64,000 nucleotides of DNA from Fibrobacterota bacterium (GTDB taxonomy: Bacteria > Fibrobacterota > Fibrobacteria > UBA11236): the NCBI GenBank assembly GCA_028287465.1, contig JAQBPO010000022.1, positions 54,813 to 118,812 of the forward strand, in the 5' to 3' direction. The notes under the pieces were generated by a model. The model had not been told where the DNA came from, did no database searches, and saw only the letters and a program-made list of their open reading frames with translations. Position numbers and translations under genes: made by a program. This document shows positions 7,957 through 16,227 of this stretch, piece by piece; within the stretch, counting starts at the first letter, position 1, and every line of letters starts with the position of its first letter.

Positions 7957-8559
7957 TTACGGATTTGCCGGGAAGTGTCCCTCGAAAGCCACTTCGGCGA
8001 CGGGCTTGCGGCCGTTCGGTTTTTCCTTTTCACGGAGGTCTTCCGGAAGGACCTCGGGAGAACCGGGGTGGCCGACCGCGCACATGGCTTCCACGGAGTA
8101 ACCGTCAGGTAACCCCACCAGTTCCCCTGCCATGCCGTAATCGAAGCCCTGCATGCCGTGGGCGACCAGTCCCAGCAGGCTTGCCTGCAGGGCCAGGCTC
8201 ATCCAGGCCGATCCGGCGTCGAAGGAATGGGTAAGGGAAGGCTTACCATTGTGGTCGAAGGTATTCTTGGAAACGATCAGGATCAAGGCGCCCGCGTGCG
8301 CGCACCAAAGCTGGTTCCTTGGCGTGAGCAAGGCGAGGAAGCGCGGCCAGGCTTCCCCGCCGCGCAGGGCGTAGACGAAGCGCCAAGGCTGGTTGTTGAA
8401 TGCGGAAGGCGCCCAACGGGCCGCTTCGAACAAGGTCGCCAGGGTTTCGCGGGAAAGGTGGGCGCCGCTCATGGCGCGCGGGGACCAGCGGTTCGGGAAG
8501 ATCGGATCGACAGGATGTCCGGGGTTGCGGAAAGGCGCGGTCTTCAGTTTCTCGTCCAT
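7957..8559 (-). CDS. Nitroreductase family protein
   Basis: The 200-residue product is a flavin-dependent nitroreductase-fold enzyme, expected to bind FMN and use NAD(P)H, probably as a dimer in the cytoplasm. The N-terminal RWSPRAMSG motif and the following EAARWAPSAFNNQPWRF segment match the family's FMN-phosphate-binding start. The central DAGSAWMSLALQASLLGL helix and the late VGHPGSPE loop are also typical. Physiological substrate is unknown. It stands 106 bases downstream of the hybrid kinase gene's stop on the same strand, with no clear operon partner. Confidence 0.85.
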   Translation of the reverse strand: MDEKLKTAPFRNPGHPVDPIFPNRWSPRAMSGAHLSRETLATLFEAARWAPSAFNNQPWRFVYALRGGEAWPRFLALLTPRNQLWCAHAGALILIVSKNTFDHNGKPSLTHSFDAGSAWMSLALQASLLGLVAHGMQGFDYGMAGELVGLPDGYSVEAMCAVGHPGSPEVLPEDLREKEKPNGRKPVAEVAFEGHFPANP

Positions 8560-8665
8560 CGGATCCTCCCAGCGGGCGGCCGCTTCGGCGGTCTATTCGT
8601 ATACGGCGCGGCAAAAGGAATAAAGGTACTTCATCGCGGCAATGGGCAAGGAGGCAAGGCGCGCG

Positions 8666-10402
8666 TCAGCGCGAGCGCTGGGGCGCGGCGCTCAGGACTT
8701 CCCGCAGGATCTTGGTCAGTTTGTCCGGCATGAAGGGCTTCTGGATGAAACTGGTATTGGCGTCGAAGAAGCCGTGGCGGACGATGGCGTCGTCGGTATA
8801 GCCGGACATGAAGATGACCCGCAACCCCGGGCGGGCGGCCATCAGCCGCTGCACCATGTGGGGGCCGTCGAGGCGAGGCATCACCACGTCGGTCAGGACC
8901 AGATGGATGGGCCCCATGCAGGCTTCGCTGATTTCCAATCCTTCCTTGCCGTCGCAAGCCTCCAGAACCCGATAGCCGGACCGTTCCAGGACCAGGCGGG
9001 CGAACCTGCGCACCGTGGCCTCGTCCTCCACCAGAAGGATGGTTTCGTCCCCTTGCGAAGCCGGGGCCGGAACGGAGGGCGGGGGCGGCTGCCGTTCGCT
9101 CTCGGCCTGGGGCAGGTAGACCTTGAAGGTGGATCCTATCCCGGGCTCGCTCTGGACGATGATATGGCCTCCGGTCTGGGCCACGATTCCGTACGCGGTG
9201 GAGAGGCCGAGCCCGGCGTTCTTTCCGAATTCCTTGGTGGTGAAGAAGGGTTCGAAGAGCCGCGCCTTGACGTGCCCGTCCATGCCGCACCCGTTGTCGT
9301 TCACCGTGAGCAGGGCATAGGCGCCGGGGAGCACCGAGGGGTGGAGCGCCGCGAAATCCTCCTCCACGACCACGTTGCGCGTTTCGATGGAGATCCGCCC
9401 CGAATGCGGGACCGCTTCCCGCGCGTTGATGACCAGGTTCATGACCACCTGCTCGATCTGCGCCGGGTCCGCCAGGATCGGCCGCAGGTCCGGGTCCGGC
9501 CGGGTGGCGAGCGTGATCTGCTCCCCGATGATGCGCCGCAGCATCTTCCCCAATTCCGCGACCAGGGCATTGAGATCGACCACCTTGGGGGCGAGCACCT
9601 GCTTGCGGCTGTAAGCGAGCAGTTGGCGGGTGAGATCGGCCGCGCGATCCCCCGCGTTCCGGATCTCCGCGATATGGGCCCGCGCGGGATGGCCTTCCTC
9701 GAGGCTTCCCAGGGAAAGGGCGCTATAACCGTTGATGGCCGTGAGGAGATTGTTGAAATCATGGGCGATGCCGCCGGCCAGGTTGCCGATGGATTCCATC
9801 TTCTGCGACTTGCGCAATTGCTCTTCGATGCGTTGGAGGGAGGATTCCGCGTGGGTCCGGTCTTCCGCGTCCGTCAGGGTGCCGGTCCATTCGCGCACCT
9901 TGCCGTCCGAGTTGAAGACGGGCACGGCGCGCATCACGCACCGGCGATAACGTCCGCTGGGCCCATGGCGCACCCGGCATCCGGATTCGCAAGGCAGGCT
10001 TTCCTCCAGGGCGCGCTCCCATGCCGCATGGAAATCCGTTTCGCCGGGGCCGAAGGCGGCCTTCCATCCCTGCCCCCGATACGCTTCCGGGGACTGGCCG
10101 GTATAGGCCTCCCAGGAAGGTTGATCCGCGAGGACATCCCCCGCGGGTCCCATGGTCCAAACCACCGAGGCGGTCGCGATCACGAGGGAACGGTACCGCT
10201 CCTCGGCCTTGCGCAAGGCCTCGGTCCTTTCCCGCAGCGTTTCCGCCAGGATCAGGTTCATCCGGACCGTGGCCTTCGGATCGGCGCCCGCTCCCGAGGG
10301 CAACGGTTCGGGCCCATATGGGAAATCCGGTTCCGGCGGCGCCGATTCCAGGTCCTTCACGCGTCCCGCCGCCGGGGATCCGGTTCCTCCCGATGCATCC
10401 AT
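8666..10402 (-). CDS. PAS-domain hybrid histidine kinase with C-terminal receiver
   Basis: This 578-residue cytoplasmic signalling protein has no membrane helix. Domains in order: a short coiled coil (about 50-70), a PAS domain (about 68-185), a HisKA domain with the phospho-accepting histidine at 214 in GGIAHDFNN, and a HATPase domain (N-box around 322-330, DNGCGM at 369-374, GLGLSTAYG at about 397-405). A receiver domain follows from about 453, with the phospho-accepting aspartate at 505 in LTDVVMP and the conserved lysine at 554. It is a complete hybrid kinase whose output partner is not encoded next to it. The MEDS-domain gene ends only 24 bases upstream, so the two are probably one sensory operon. 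Confidence 0.9.
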   Translation of the reverse strand: MDASGGTGSPAAGRVKDLESAPPEPDFPYGPEPLPSGAGADPKATVRMNLILAETLRERTEALRKAEERYRSLVIATASVVWTMGPAGDVLADQPSWEAYTGQSPEAYRGQGWKAAFGPGETDFHAAWERALEESLPCESGCRVRHGPSGRYRRCVMRAVPVFNSDGKVREWTGTLTDAEDRTHAESSLQRIEEQLRKSQKMESIGNLAGGIAHDFNNLLTAINGYSALSLGSLEEGHPARAHIAEIRNAGDRAADLTRQLLAYSRKQVLAPKVVDLNALVAELGKMLRRIIGEQITLATRPDPDLRPILADPAQIEQVVMNLVINAREAVPHSGRISIETRNVVVEEDFAALHPSVLPGAYALLTVNDNGCGMDGHVKARLFEPFFTTKEFGKNAGLGLSTAYGIVAQTGGHIIVQSEPGIGSTFKVYLPQAESERQPPPPSVPAPASQGDETILLVEDEATVRRFARLVLERSGYRVLEACDGKEGLEISEACMGPIHLVLTDVVMPRLDGPHMVQRLMAARPGLRVIFMSGYTDDAIVRHGFFDANTSFIQKPFMPDKLTKILREVLSAAPQRSR

Positions 10403-10426
10403 GGGATGCCGCGCCCAGCAGCCGTA

Positions 10427-11050
10427 TCAGGCTTCGGGCGGCTCCTCGAGGAATTCTTCCGGGGAAACGAAGAAGGGGTTCTCCTGCAGGATGCCTCCGA
10501 TGATCGCCATGGGGTGGGTGCGGAGGATGTCCATGACCGTGGTCGCGTTGAAACGCGCCAGATCGTAGGTGCAGACGACCGTGTCCCGGTATTTAGGGAT
10601 CAGGTAATTGAGGCGGGCCTCGAACTCGATCAGGCCGCGCGCGCCCGGAACCGCCGCCTGGGACCATTCCATGTCGGCGATATAGCGGGTCATGCCGAAG
10701 CCGAGGGCCGCATTGCGGCGGAACATGTCCTCCATCCGCGCCAGCATCTCCTTTTGATCGAATCGTCCGTGGCGCACGTGCGCGTCGTCCCATCCCATCA
10801 GGTCGAGCTTGCCGGAATGCAGCGCTTCGGACAGTTCGATGCCGAGGTTCTCAAGGCATCGGCAATGTTCGATCTTGCGCGCCGGGTCGATGACGTGCAC
10901 GGCCTTGTCGTCCTGGGCGAAGCCTTCCATGATGAAGGATCCCAGCACGTCGTACTTCTCCGCGGTGGATCGGAAGAAGGCGCAGATATGCCGAGCGCTT
11001 CCGAGGGGGCGGCCGGCCAATCGGGCCTGTTTGCCTTTTTCCTTTATCAT
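10427..11050 (-). CDS. MEDS (DcmR-like sensory) domain protein
   Basis: The 207-residue product looks like a stand-alone MEDS domain (PF14417), the sensory fold of the dichloromethane regulator DcmR that is often attached to histidine kinases. The segment GSARHICAFFRSTAEKYDVL at the N-terminus, VHVIDPARKIEHC near residue 52-64 and the TVVCTYDLARFNATTVMDIL region fit the family, where conserved His and Cys residues may bind a ligand or metal. The C-terminal tail is acidic. It is the first gene of a two-gene unit with the hybrid kinase 24 bases downstream, suggesting it supplies the input signal. The ligand is unknown. Confidence 0.75.
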   Translation of the reverse strand: MIKEKGKQARLAGRPLGSARHICAFFRSTAEKYDVLGSFIMEGFAQDDKAVHVIDPARKIEHCRCLENLGIELSEALHSGKLDLMGWDDAHVRHGRFDQKEMLARMEDMFRRNAALGFGMTRYIADMEWSQAAVPGARGLIEFEARLNYLIPKYRDTVVCTYDLARFNATTVMDILRTHPMAIIGGILQENPFFVSPEEFLEEPPEA

Positions 11051-11216
11051 GACGCCTCCGGCCGCGCTCTCGAGCGGGCCATGGTTTCCACGGTCCAGGG
11101 AGAAGTACCAACAAAATTTTTTAAGGGACGGCGCGCAAGGAAATAATCGGGGAATCCGGATTGGCGAAAGCGCGTATCCGGCCGGAAAAAGGGTAATACC
11201 GGATTCAGGGGGCCAT

Positions 11217-11960
11217 TCAGGCCAGGTCGAACAGGAGGACTTCCGCTTTCCCGGAAGCGCGCAGGGTAATGCGCTCCTCTCCGGAAAGGGCCGCGCCGTC
11301 GCTTTGCGCCAAGGCGGTCCAGGTCCCCGCGCCGGCTTCCGCGAATCCGTGGCCCACCTCGACCGATCCCCTGGCGACCTGGATCCAGGCGCCGCGGCCC
11401 GGGGACAATGCGAAGGTTACCTCGGCGCTTCCCCCCGCGGTCCCCGGATCGAGCACGGTGGAATGGATGACGGCGTCCTGGCGGAGGCGCACGGATCCCT
11501 CGCGGCCGTCCGGAGAAGCGATCACGCGCGGTTTGTTCAGCCTGTCCCCGGCGGGGAAATGCTTCTGTTCGTAGCCCGGGGCTATGCCGCGCTCGGAGGG
11601 CATGATCCAGATCTGCAGGAAATGCACCGGCTCCTCGTCGCTGGCGTTCTTCTCGCTATGCATGATTCCGGATCCGGCGCTCATGCGCTGGGCATCCCCG
11701 GGTTTGATGATGCCTTGGGTTCCCGTGCTGTCCTTGTGCTCCAGCGCCCCTTCCAGGACGTAGGTCAGGATTTCCATGTCCCGGTGGCCATGGGTGCCGA
11801 AGCCCTTGCCCGCCGCCACGCGATCCTCGTTGATGACGCGCAAGGAGCGGAAGCCCATATGGGAAGGGTCGTGGTATTCGCCGAAGGAAAAGGTATGGTT
11901 GGTGTCGAGCCAGCCGAAATCGAAATGGCCGCGTTGCCCGGCCTTGCGCAGAGTGATCAT
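11217..11960 (-). CDS. Pirin family bicupin protein
   Basis: The 247-residue protein is a pirin of the YhhW type: two cupin barrels, with the metal site expected in the first. The N-terminal segment WLDTNHTFSFGEYHDP and the motif GFGTHGHRDMEILTYVLEG carry the conserved histidines and glutamate that bind the metal in this family. Some members are quercetin dioxygenases; others act as redox-sensing cofactors, so the reaction cannot be fixed. Its start overlaps the stop of the marR-type gene in an ATGA, so the pair is translationally coupled and probably shares a regulator and an inducer. Confidence 0.88.
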   Translation of the reverse strand: MITLRKAGQRGHFDFGWLDTNHTFSFGEYHDPSHMGFRSLRVINEDRVAAGKGFGTHGHRDMEILTYVLEGALEHKDSTGTQGIIKPGDAQRMSAGSGIMHSEKNASDEEPVHFLQIWIMPSERGIAPGYEQKHFPAGDRLNKPRVIASPDGREGSVRLRQDAVIHSTVLDPGTAGGSAEVTFALSPGRGAWIQVARGSVEVGHGFAEAGAGTWTALAQSDGAALSGEERITLRASGKAEVLLFDLA

Positions 11961-12427
11961 CCCAGTTTCTCCCTTGCGGTTTCCAGGAGGCGGATCAGGG
12001 TTTCCTGTTGCTTCGCCTCCAGGTGGCCCAACTGGGCCTTGTGCATCTGGGTCACGGGATCGTCCAGCTTCTTGAGCAGGTCCAGGCCCGTGGAGGTGAT
12101 GCGGGCGGTCACCACGCGGCGATCGTCCTTCTCGCGGCTGCGCGTCACCAGGCCGCGCTTTTCCAATCGATCCAGGAGGCGGGTGATGTCCGGATCCCGG
12201 GTAACCATGCGGCCGCCGATTTCGCCGCAGGCCATGCCTTCGCTTCCGGCGCCGCGCAGGATGCGCAGCACGTTATACTGCGTGGCCGAAAGCTCCGAGG
12301 ATTTCAGCACCTCGCCGATCCGGCGGCCCAGCAGGTCGGAAGAACGGAGGATGTTGAGGAAAAGCTCCTCTTCCCTGCAGGTGAAGGGTTTGCGCTGCTT
12401 GATTTCGGTCTGTATATCCTTGGCCAT
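11957..12427 (-). CDS. MarR family transcriptional regulator
   Basis: The 156-residue winged-helix regulator has the family layout: a helix-rich N-terminus, a DNA-binding core around LSATQYNVLRILRGAG, the recognition segment MVTRDPDITRLLDRLEKRGLV, and the wing with DDRRVVTARIT. I place the start at 12427 (protein beginning MAKDIQTE) rather than 36 bases upstream, because the only good promoter sits across those upstream codons. Its predicted transcription start falls on the A of this ATG, implying a leaderless message. The gene overlaps the pirin gene and probably represses the pair. Confidence 0.88.
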   Translation of the reverse strand: MAKDIQTEIKQRKPFTCREEELFLNILRSSDLLGRRIGEVLKSSELSATQYNVLRILRGAGSEGMACGEIGGRMVTRDPDITRLLDRLEKRGLVTRSREKDDRRVVTARITSTGLDLLKKLDDPVTQMHKAQLGHLEAKQQETLIRLLETAREKLG

Positions 12428-12433
12428 ATTCTT

Positions 12434-12462
12434 AATATATCTGTTGCAACGATAGTTGTCCA
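12434..12462 (-). promoter_or_regulatory. Promoter and probable operator of the marR-pirin operon
   Basis: On the minus strand, TGGACA (12457-12462) and TATATT (12434-12439) are separated by exactly 17 bases, close to the sigma-70 consensus. The spacer contains the palindrome GTTGCAAC (12443-12450), flanked by TATC- and GATA-like arms, a typical size and place for a MarR operator. The -10 box ends 6 bases before the marR ATG. Confidence 0.65.
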
Positions 12463-12618
12463 TGGGGTTGTCGGAGACAGGATAGCTGGAAATCCGGATT
12501 TAGGCTCTGAAACAAGCCCGGTTTCGCGGGTGCGGGCGGGTTCGCGTACACTTTGTGCGTATAGGATAAGCCCTGGAAAAGGCACGGGTTAACCCGCCCG
12601 CGGTATGATGGGAAGGCT

Positions 12619-12936
12619 ATGAACCAAGGACCCCTTTCCGAACGACCCGCTCCTTCCCAGCGCAAATCCGGCACCCTCCGCCTCTTCCCTCCCGGGGAGC
12701 CCGTACAGGAGGCCCTTCCGGCCGATCCCGCGGCATACGCCCTCTTCCGCATGTGCAGGGGATTCATCGACGATCTCAACCGGATGCTTCCCATCCGCAC
12801 GCGCATCCATCTGGAAGGCGAGATCGCCCATGGCCGGTCGCAAGGGAAGGTGGATGGGCCCAAGGCAAGCTTCCGCTGGGAATTCATGGAACACGGGGCA
12901 AGTCCCACTGTTCCGCGCGCCGCGCAGATCCTATGA
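12619..12936 (+). CDS. Small hypothetical protein, 105 aa
   Basis: This is a plausible but unproven gene. The ATG follows GGGAAGG by 2-4 bases, and the frame ends 46 bases before the rightward DUF2156 gene, so they could be co-transcribed. The middle part, LFRMCRGFIDDLNRMLPIRTRIHLEGE, quoted here as two pieces (LFRMCRGFIDDL, NRMLPIRTRIHLEGE), looks like an ordered amphipathic domain; the ends are low-complexity. An overlapping minus-strand frame of similar length exists but lacks an obvious ribosome site. No family is recognised. Confidence 0.45.
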   Translation: MNQGPLSERPAPSQRKSGTLRLFPPGEPVQEALPADPAAYALFRMCRGFIDDLNRMLPIRTRIHLEGEIAHGRSQGKVDGPKASFRWEFMEHGASPTVPRAAQIL

Positions 12937-12982
12937 TTCCCCTGGGCTCCTCCCCGCTTGCCGGGGCCGGGGCCCATGATGC

Positions 12983-14149
12983 ATGCAAGCCGATGCGGAA
13001 CGACCCTCCGGGGACTTGGCCAAGGCCCGCGGGCTGGTGCTCCGTTACGGCTGGATCGCCACGGCCTATCAAATCCTGAATCCCGGCATCAAGCTCTGGT
13101 TCGCCGACGGGCCGGAAGCCGTTGCCGGTTACGCCGATTGGGGCCGCGTGCGCGTGGCCGCGGGCGCGCCCATCTGCGCACCCGGAGATCTTCCGGCGGC
13201 GGCGGCCGCCTTCGAGGCGGATGCCCGATCCGAGGGACTGGGCGTTTGCTACTTCGCCGCCGGCTCGCGCCTAGAGGGGATCCTGGGCGGATCCCGGGGA
13301 TATGCCCGCGTCCTTCTGGGAGGCCAGCCGGTATGGGATCCCGCCTCCTGGCCGGGCATCCTGGCGGGGCGGCCCTCCCTGCGGGCGCAACTGGCGCGCG
13401 CCCGTAACAAGGGTGTTACCGTATCGGAATGGCCGCGCGAACGGGCCCGGGAAAGCCCCGCCTTGGAGCGTTGCCTCAAGGAGTGGCTGTCCCGGAGGCG
13501 CATGCCCGCCATGCATTTCCTGGTGGAACCCCGGACCCTGGGACGCCTTTGGGACAGGCGGGTATTCGTGGCGGAACAAGGCGGCGAGGCCATCGGATTC
13601 GTGATGGCGAGTCCGGTCCCCATGCGCAATGGTTGGCTCATCGAGCAGATCGTACGCTCTCGCTCCGCCCCCAACGGAACGGCCGAGCTGATGGTGGACG
13701 CGGCCTTCCGCGCCGCCGCGGCGGACGGGCTTTCCTATTTCACCTTGGGGCTTTCCCCGTTGTCCTGGTTCGCCCGGGATGCGCGGGCCGAAGGGCCATG
13801 GTGGATGGCCCTCCTGTTCCGTTGGCTGCGCCTGCACGGGAGCCGCTTCTATAATTTCCGCGGTCTCGACGCCTTCAAATCGAAGTTCTCGCCGGAGGAA
13901 TGGGAACCCATCTACGCCATCTGCAACCGGCCGGATTTCACGCCCCGGATCCTGCTGGCCATCGCCGCCGCGTTCGGAGGAGTCTCGCCCTTCCTGTTCA
14001 CGGCCATGGCCCTGGCCAAGGCGGCGAAGTTGGAGGGTTATTGGATGGGGCTGCGGTTTTGGCGGTGGTTAAAGGGGGCTGAAGGAAAAGGGAAGGGAAG
14101 AGGAAAGGGATCAGGGAGCGGAGGAAGGGAAAGAAGGCCCGCGGGGTGA
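12983..14149 (+). CDS. DUF2156 / phosphatidylglycerol lysyltransferase-like acyltransferase-fold protein
   Basis: The 388-residue protein resembles the cytosolic catalytic half of MprF (DUF2156), which has two GNAT-like folds and transfers an aminoacyl group from tRNA to lipid. Supporting segments are LRYGWIATAYQIL at the N-terminus, EWLSRRRMPAMHFLVEP in the middle, and the strongly conserved late motif FYNFRGLDAFKSKFSPEEW followed by a PIYAI strand. It lacks the multi-helix flippase half, though a hydrophobic helix occurs near residues 322-342. The last ~25 residues are a Gly/Lys/Arg-rich low-complexity tail. Actual substrate is unknown. The start is not strongly marked; a GTG about 18 codons later is also possible. 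Confidence 0.75.
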   Translation: MQADAERPSGDLAKARGLVLRYGWIATAYQILNPGIKLWFADGPEAVAGYADWGRVRVAAGAPICAPGDLPAAAAAFEADARSEGLGVCYFAAGSRLEGILGGSRGYARVLLGGQPVWDPASWPGILAGRPSLRAQLARARNKGVTVSEWPRERARESPALERCLKEWLSRRRMPAMHFLVEPRTLGRLWDRRVFVAEQGGEAIGFVMASPVPMRNGWLIEQIVRSRSAPNGTAELMVDAAFRAAAADGLSYFTLGLSPLSWFARDARAEGPWWMALLFRWLRLHGSRFYNFRGLDAFKSKFSPEEWEPIYAICNRPDFTPRILLAIAAAFGGVSPFLFTAMALAKAAKLEGYWMGLRFWRWLKGAEGKGKGRGKGSGSGGRERRPAG

Positions 14150-14157
14150 CCCGCGGG
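14138..14157. terminator. Hairpin between convergent genes
   Basis: Two copies of the self-complementary octamer CCCGCGGG flank the 4-base loop GTGA, which contains the stop of the DUF2156 gene. It lies 5 bases from the end of the convergent dehydrogenase gene. There is no T-tract. Confidence 0.5.
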
Positions 14158-14162
14158 AACGC

Positions 14163-15908
14163 TCAGCGGAAACCGACCAGGACCAGGCCCTTGCCGGAAA
14201 GGGCGGAAGCCGGGGCTTGGACGGTAAGCGCGGTACCCGCGGACCGGGCCCTTGGCCCCGAGGCGCCCGGGCGCGATCGCCAAAGCTCACGCCCTGCCAA
14301 ATCGAATACCACCGCGATCTCCGAACCCCGCGGGATTTCCAGGGCGAGGCCCTCGACCGGGTCCGCATAGGCAACCCGCGAATACCCCGGAGCGCGGCCA
14401 CCGTTCCGCGCGCCGGCCACGGAGACGGAGCCGCAAGGCGCTCCGATATAATCGATGCGGGAGATCTTGGCGGTGGGATTGGGGGTGTAATAGCCATGGC
14501 CGTATTCCGCCACGAAAAGCGATCCGCCCGGGCCCTGCTGGATGTCCACGATGCCGCTCCATTTCACGTTGGTCATGAAGGAGTCGATGCGCGCCACCTT
14601 CCGATCCGCGGTCAAGGTGAGGAGGCGGATGGTTTCCCGTTCGTGATCCCAGAAGACCACCTTGCCGTCCAGCCAGGCGGGCAGTTTGGTGGAGTTGGAG
14701 AGGGCGGGATCGAACCGGTAGGTGGGGCCTACCATGCCCGCGGTCTTGCCGTCCCCCAAGGGGAAGGCGGTGGAGTATTGCTTGCGCACGGTCCAATAGA
14801 CCAGGGCGGGAAGGGGCTTGCCGGCCGGGGCGAGATCGACGAGGCCGGTATTGAACCTGGAATTGTTGACCAGATGGTCCGGGTCGAAAAGCTCCAAGGG
14901 CTTGTTGGCGACGTAGTCGTAATTGCGGAAGGCCTCGTTGGGGCCGTTCAGGAAGGGATAGCCCAGGTGCGCGGCCTTGGTGATCAGGTTGATTTCATCG
15001 TACCCGACCGCGCCCTTCTCCGCCGAGGGCAAGGTCACGTCCGTCCCGACTTCGCCTTCCCATAGCCAGCCCGTCTTGGGGTCCACCGCGATGGTAAAGG
15101 GGTTGCGCACGCCCATGGCGTAGATTTCCGGGCGGGTCTTCTCCAGGGTCTTGGGGAACAGGTTCCCTTCCGGAACGGTATAGCTGCCGTCCGCCTCCGG
15201 ATGGATGCGGATGATCTTGCCGCGCAGATCGTTGGTGTTGCCGGCGCTGCGCAGGCTGTTCTGGTGCTCGACGGCCTCGTTGGTCAGGGAGGAGGGCACG
15301 GTATAGTCCGACTGCTCGCCGATGGACCAATAGAGGTTCCCTTGCGGATCCATGGCCAATGCCCCGCCCTGGTGGCAGCAGCCGCCCATCATGGTCCTCT
15401 GGATCTCCACGTGCAGGAGCTTCTTTTCCGACGCCATATCCAGGACGTTCCCGTTCAGGGTGAAGCGCGAGACCCAGCGTCCGGGGCCCTTGGGATGCGG
15501 GTCCGTCTTGGGATCATAGGCGAGGTAGATCCAGTTGTTCGTGGCGAAGGCGGGATCGACGGCGATGCCGTGGAGGCCCTGATCCTCGGTGGCCTGGACG
15601 GTCAGGGTCCCGGCCGTGGAAACGGTCTTCCCGTCGGCGAGAAGGAGCTTGACCGTGCCGCGCTTTTCCGTCCACAGCAGCCGGCCGTCGGGCAGGGCGG
15701 CCATCTTCATGGGCTCCTGGGGCTGGTCGACCAGGATGGTGCGCTTGAAGTCGGCATCGTTCAAGACGCAGGCCTGGGCCTGGGCCGGGCGCATGGAGGC
15801 GAGGTGCAGGGCCGCGAGGGCCAATAAAGGGAGGCGGCGGCCGCGACCGGAGGGCAAGCGGGCCCCTTGGGAAAGGTCGGACCGGGCGGGCGTGCTGAGG
15901 GAAATCAT
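14163..15908 (-). CDS. Secreted PQQ-dependent sugar dehydrogenase (GSDH family) with C-terminal sorting-like module
   Basis: The 581-residue protein begins with a signal peptide (about 1-46, ending in AQA) when started at the ATG at 15908, which has GGAG 5 bases upstream. The body is the six-bladed glucose/sorbosone dehydrogenase propeller (PF07995). The CCHQGG motif at 177-182 contains the histidine (179) equivalent to the catalytic base of soluble PQQ glucose dehydrogenase, and LHGIAVDP and GVRNPFTIAVDP strands match other blades. It should oxidise a sugar in the periplasm or outside, passing electrons to an acceptor. The last ~75 residues (with VVFDLAGRELWRS) resemble a type IX sorting domain. 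It is divergent from the dehydrogenase pair to its right. Confidence 0.85.
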   Translation of the reverse strand: MISLSTPARSDLSQGARLPSGRGRRLPLLALAALHLASMRPAQAQACVLNDADFKRTILVDQPQEPMKMAALPDGRLLWTEKRGTVKLLLADGKTVSTAGTLTVQATEDQGLHGIAVDPAFATNNWIYLAYDPKTDPHPKGPGRWVSRFTLNGNVLDMASEKKLLHVEIQRTMMGGCCHQGGALAMDPQGNLYWSIGEQSDYTVPSSLTNEAVEHQNSLRSAGNTNDLRGKIIRIHPEADGSYTVPEGNLFPKTLEKTRPEIYAMGVRNPFTIAVDPKTGWLWEGEVGTDVTLPSAEKGAVGYDEINLITKAAHLGYPFLNGPNEAFRNYDYVANKPLELFDPDHLVNNSRFNTGLVDLAPAGKPLPALVYWTVRKQYSTAFPLGDGKTAGMVGPTYRFDPALSNSTKLPAWLDGKVVFWDHERETIRLLTLTADRKVARIDSFMTNVKWSGIVDIQQGPGGSLFVAEYGHGYYTPNPTAKISRIDYIGAPCGSVSVAGARNGGRAPGYSRVAYADPVEGLALEIPRGSEIAVVFDLAGRELWRSRPGASGPRARSAGTALTVQAPASALSGKGLVLVGFR

Positions 15909-16227
15909 GGGGCTCCGGGTAGAGTGGGAGTCCGGAAGGTTCCCGTCCTGGGGATGGCTTCCTGGGGACCGATTGTTTAGTCGTGCTATCGGCCGGAAGG
16001 GTTTGCCCGGGGCCGATGAATCGTTCGCTTTAGGGTAATGCCCGGAGCCCGGGAATCCGGGGTACTTATCCGCATAAACCTTCATTTTCCGTCCAATCCA
16101 TGCCGATTCCGCCAAAACCCGGATTTTCCCCGGATCCACCAGGGCCGCCAATTCCACAAATCCCGGGCATGAAAACGGGGGTCCCGGTACCTTATACTGA
16201 TCGTACCGATAGCATCAAGGGGAATAC
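15909..16227. promoter_or_regulatory. Divergent intergenic region between two dehydrogenase genes
   Basis: This 319-bp gap separates oppositely transcribed GSDH genes and must hold both promoters. A TATACT -10-like box lies at 16193-16198 for the rightward gene, without a good -35 at the right distance. A strong ribosome site (AAGGGG) precedes the ATG at 16228. I see no palindrome or RNA element that I can support. Confidence 0.4.

Noticed and set aside
8642..11146. An 834-codon plus-strand frame over the kinase and MEDS genes
   Set aside because: Antisense shadow of genes with complete kinase motifs.
12589..12894. A 101-codon leftward frame opposite the 105-residue small protein
   Set aside because: No ribosome site or ordered domain; the plus-strand alternative has better signals, though neither is certain.
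14085..14149. Microsatellite-like GGAAAGGGA repeats at the end of the DUF2156 gene
   Set aside because: Looks like a purine-rich low-complexity tail of the coding sequence rather than a functional repeat or phase-variation tract.
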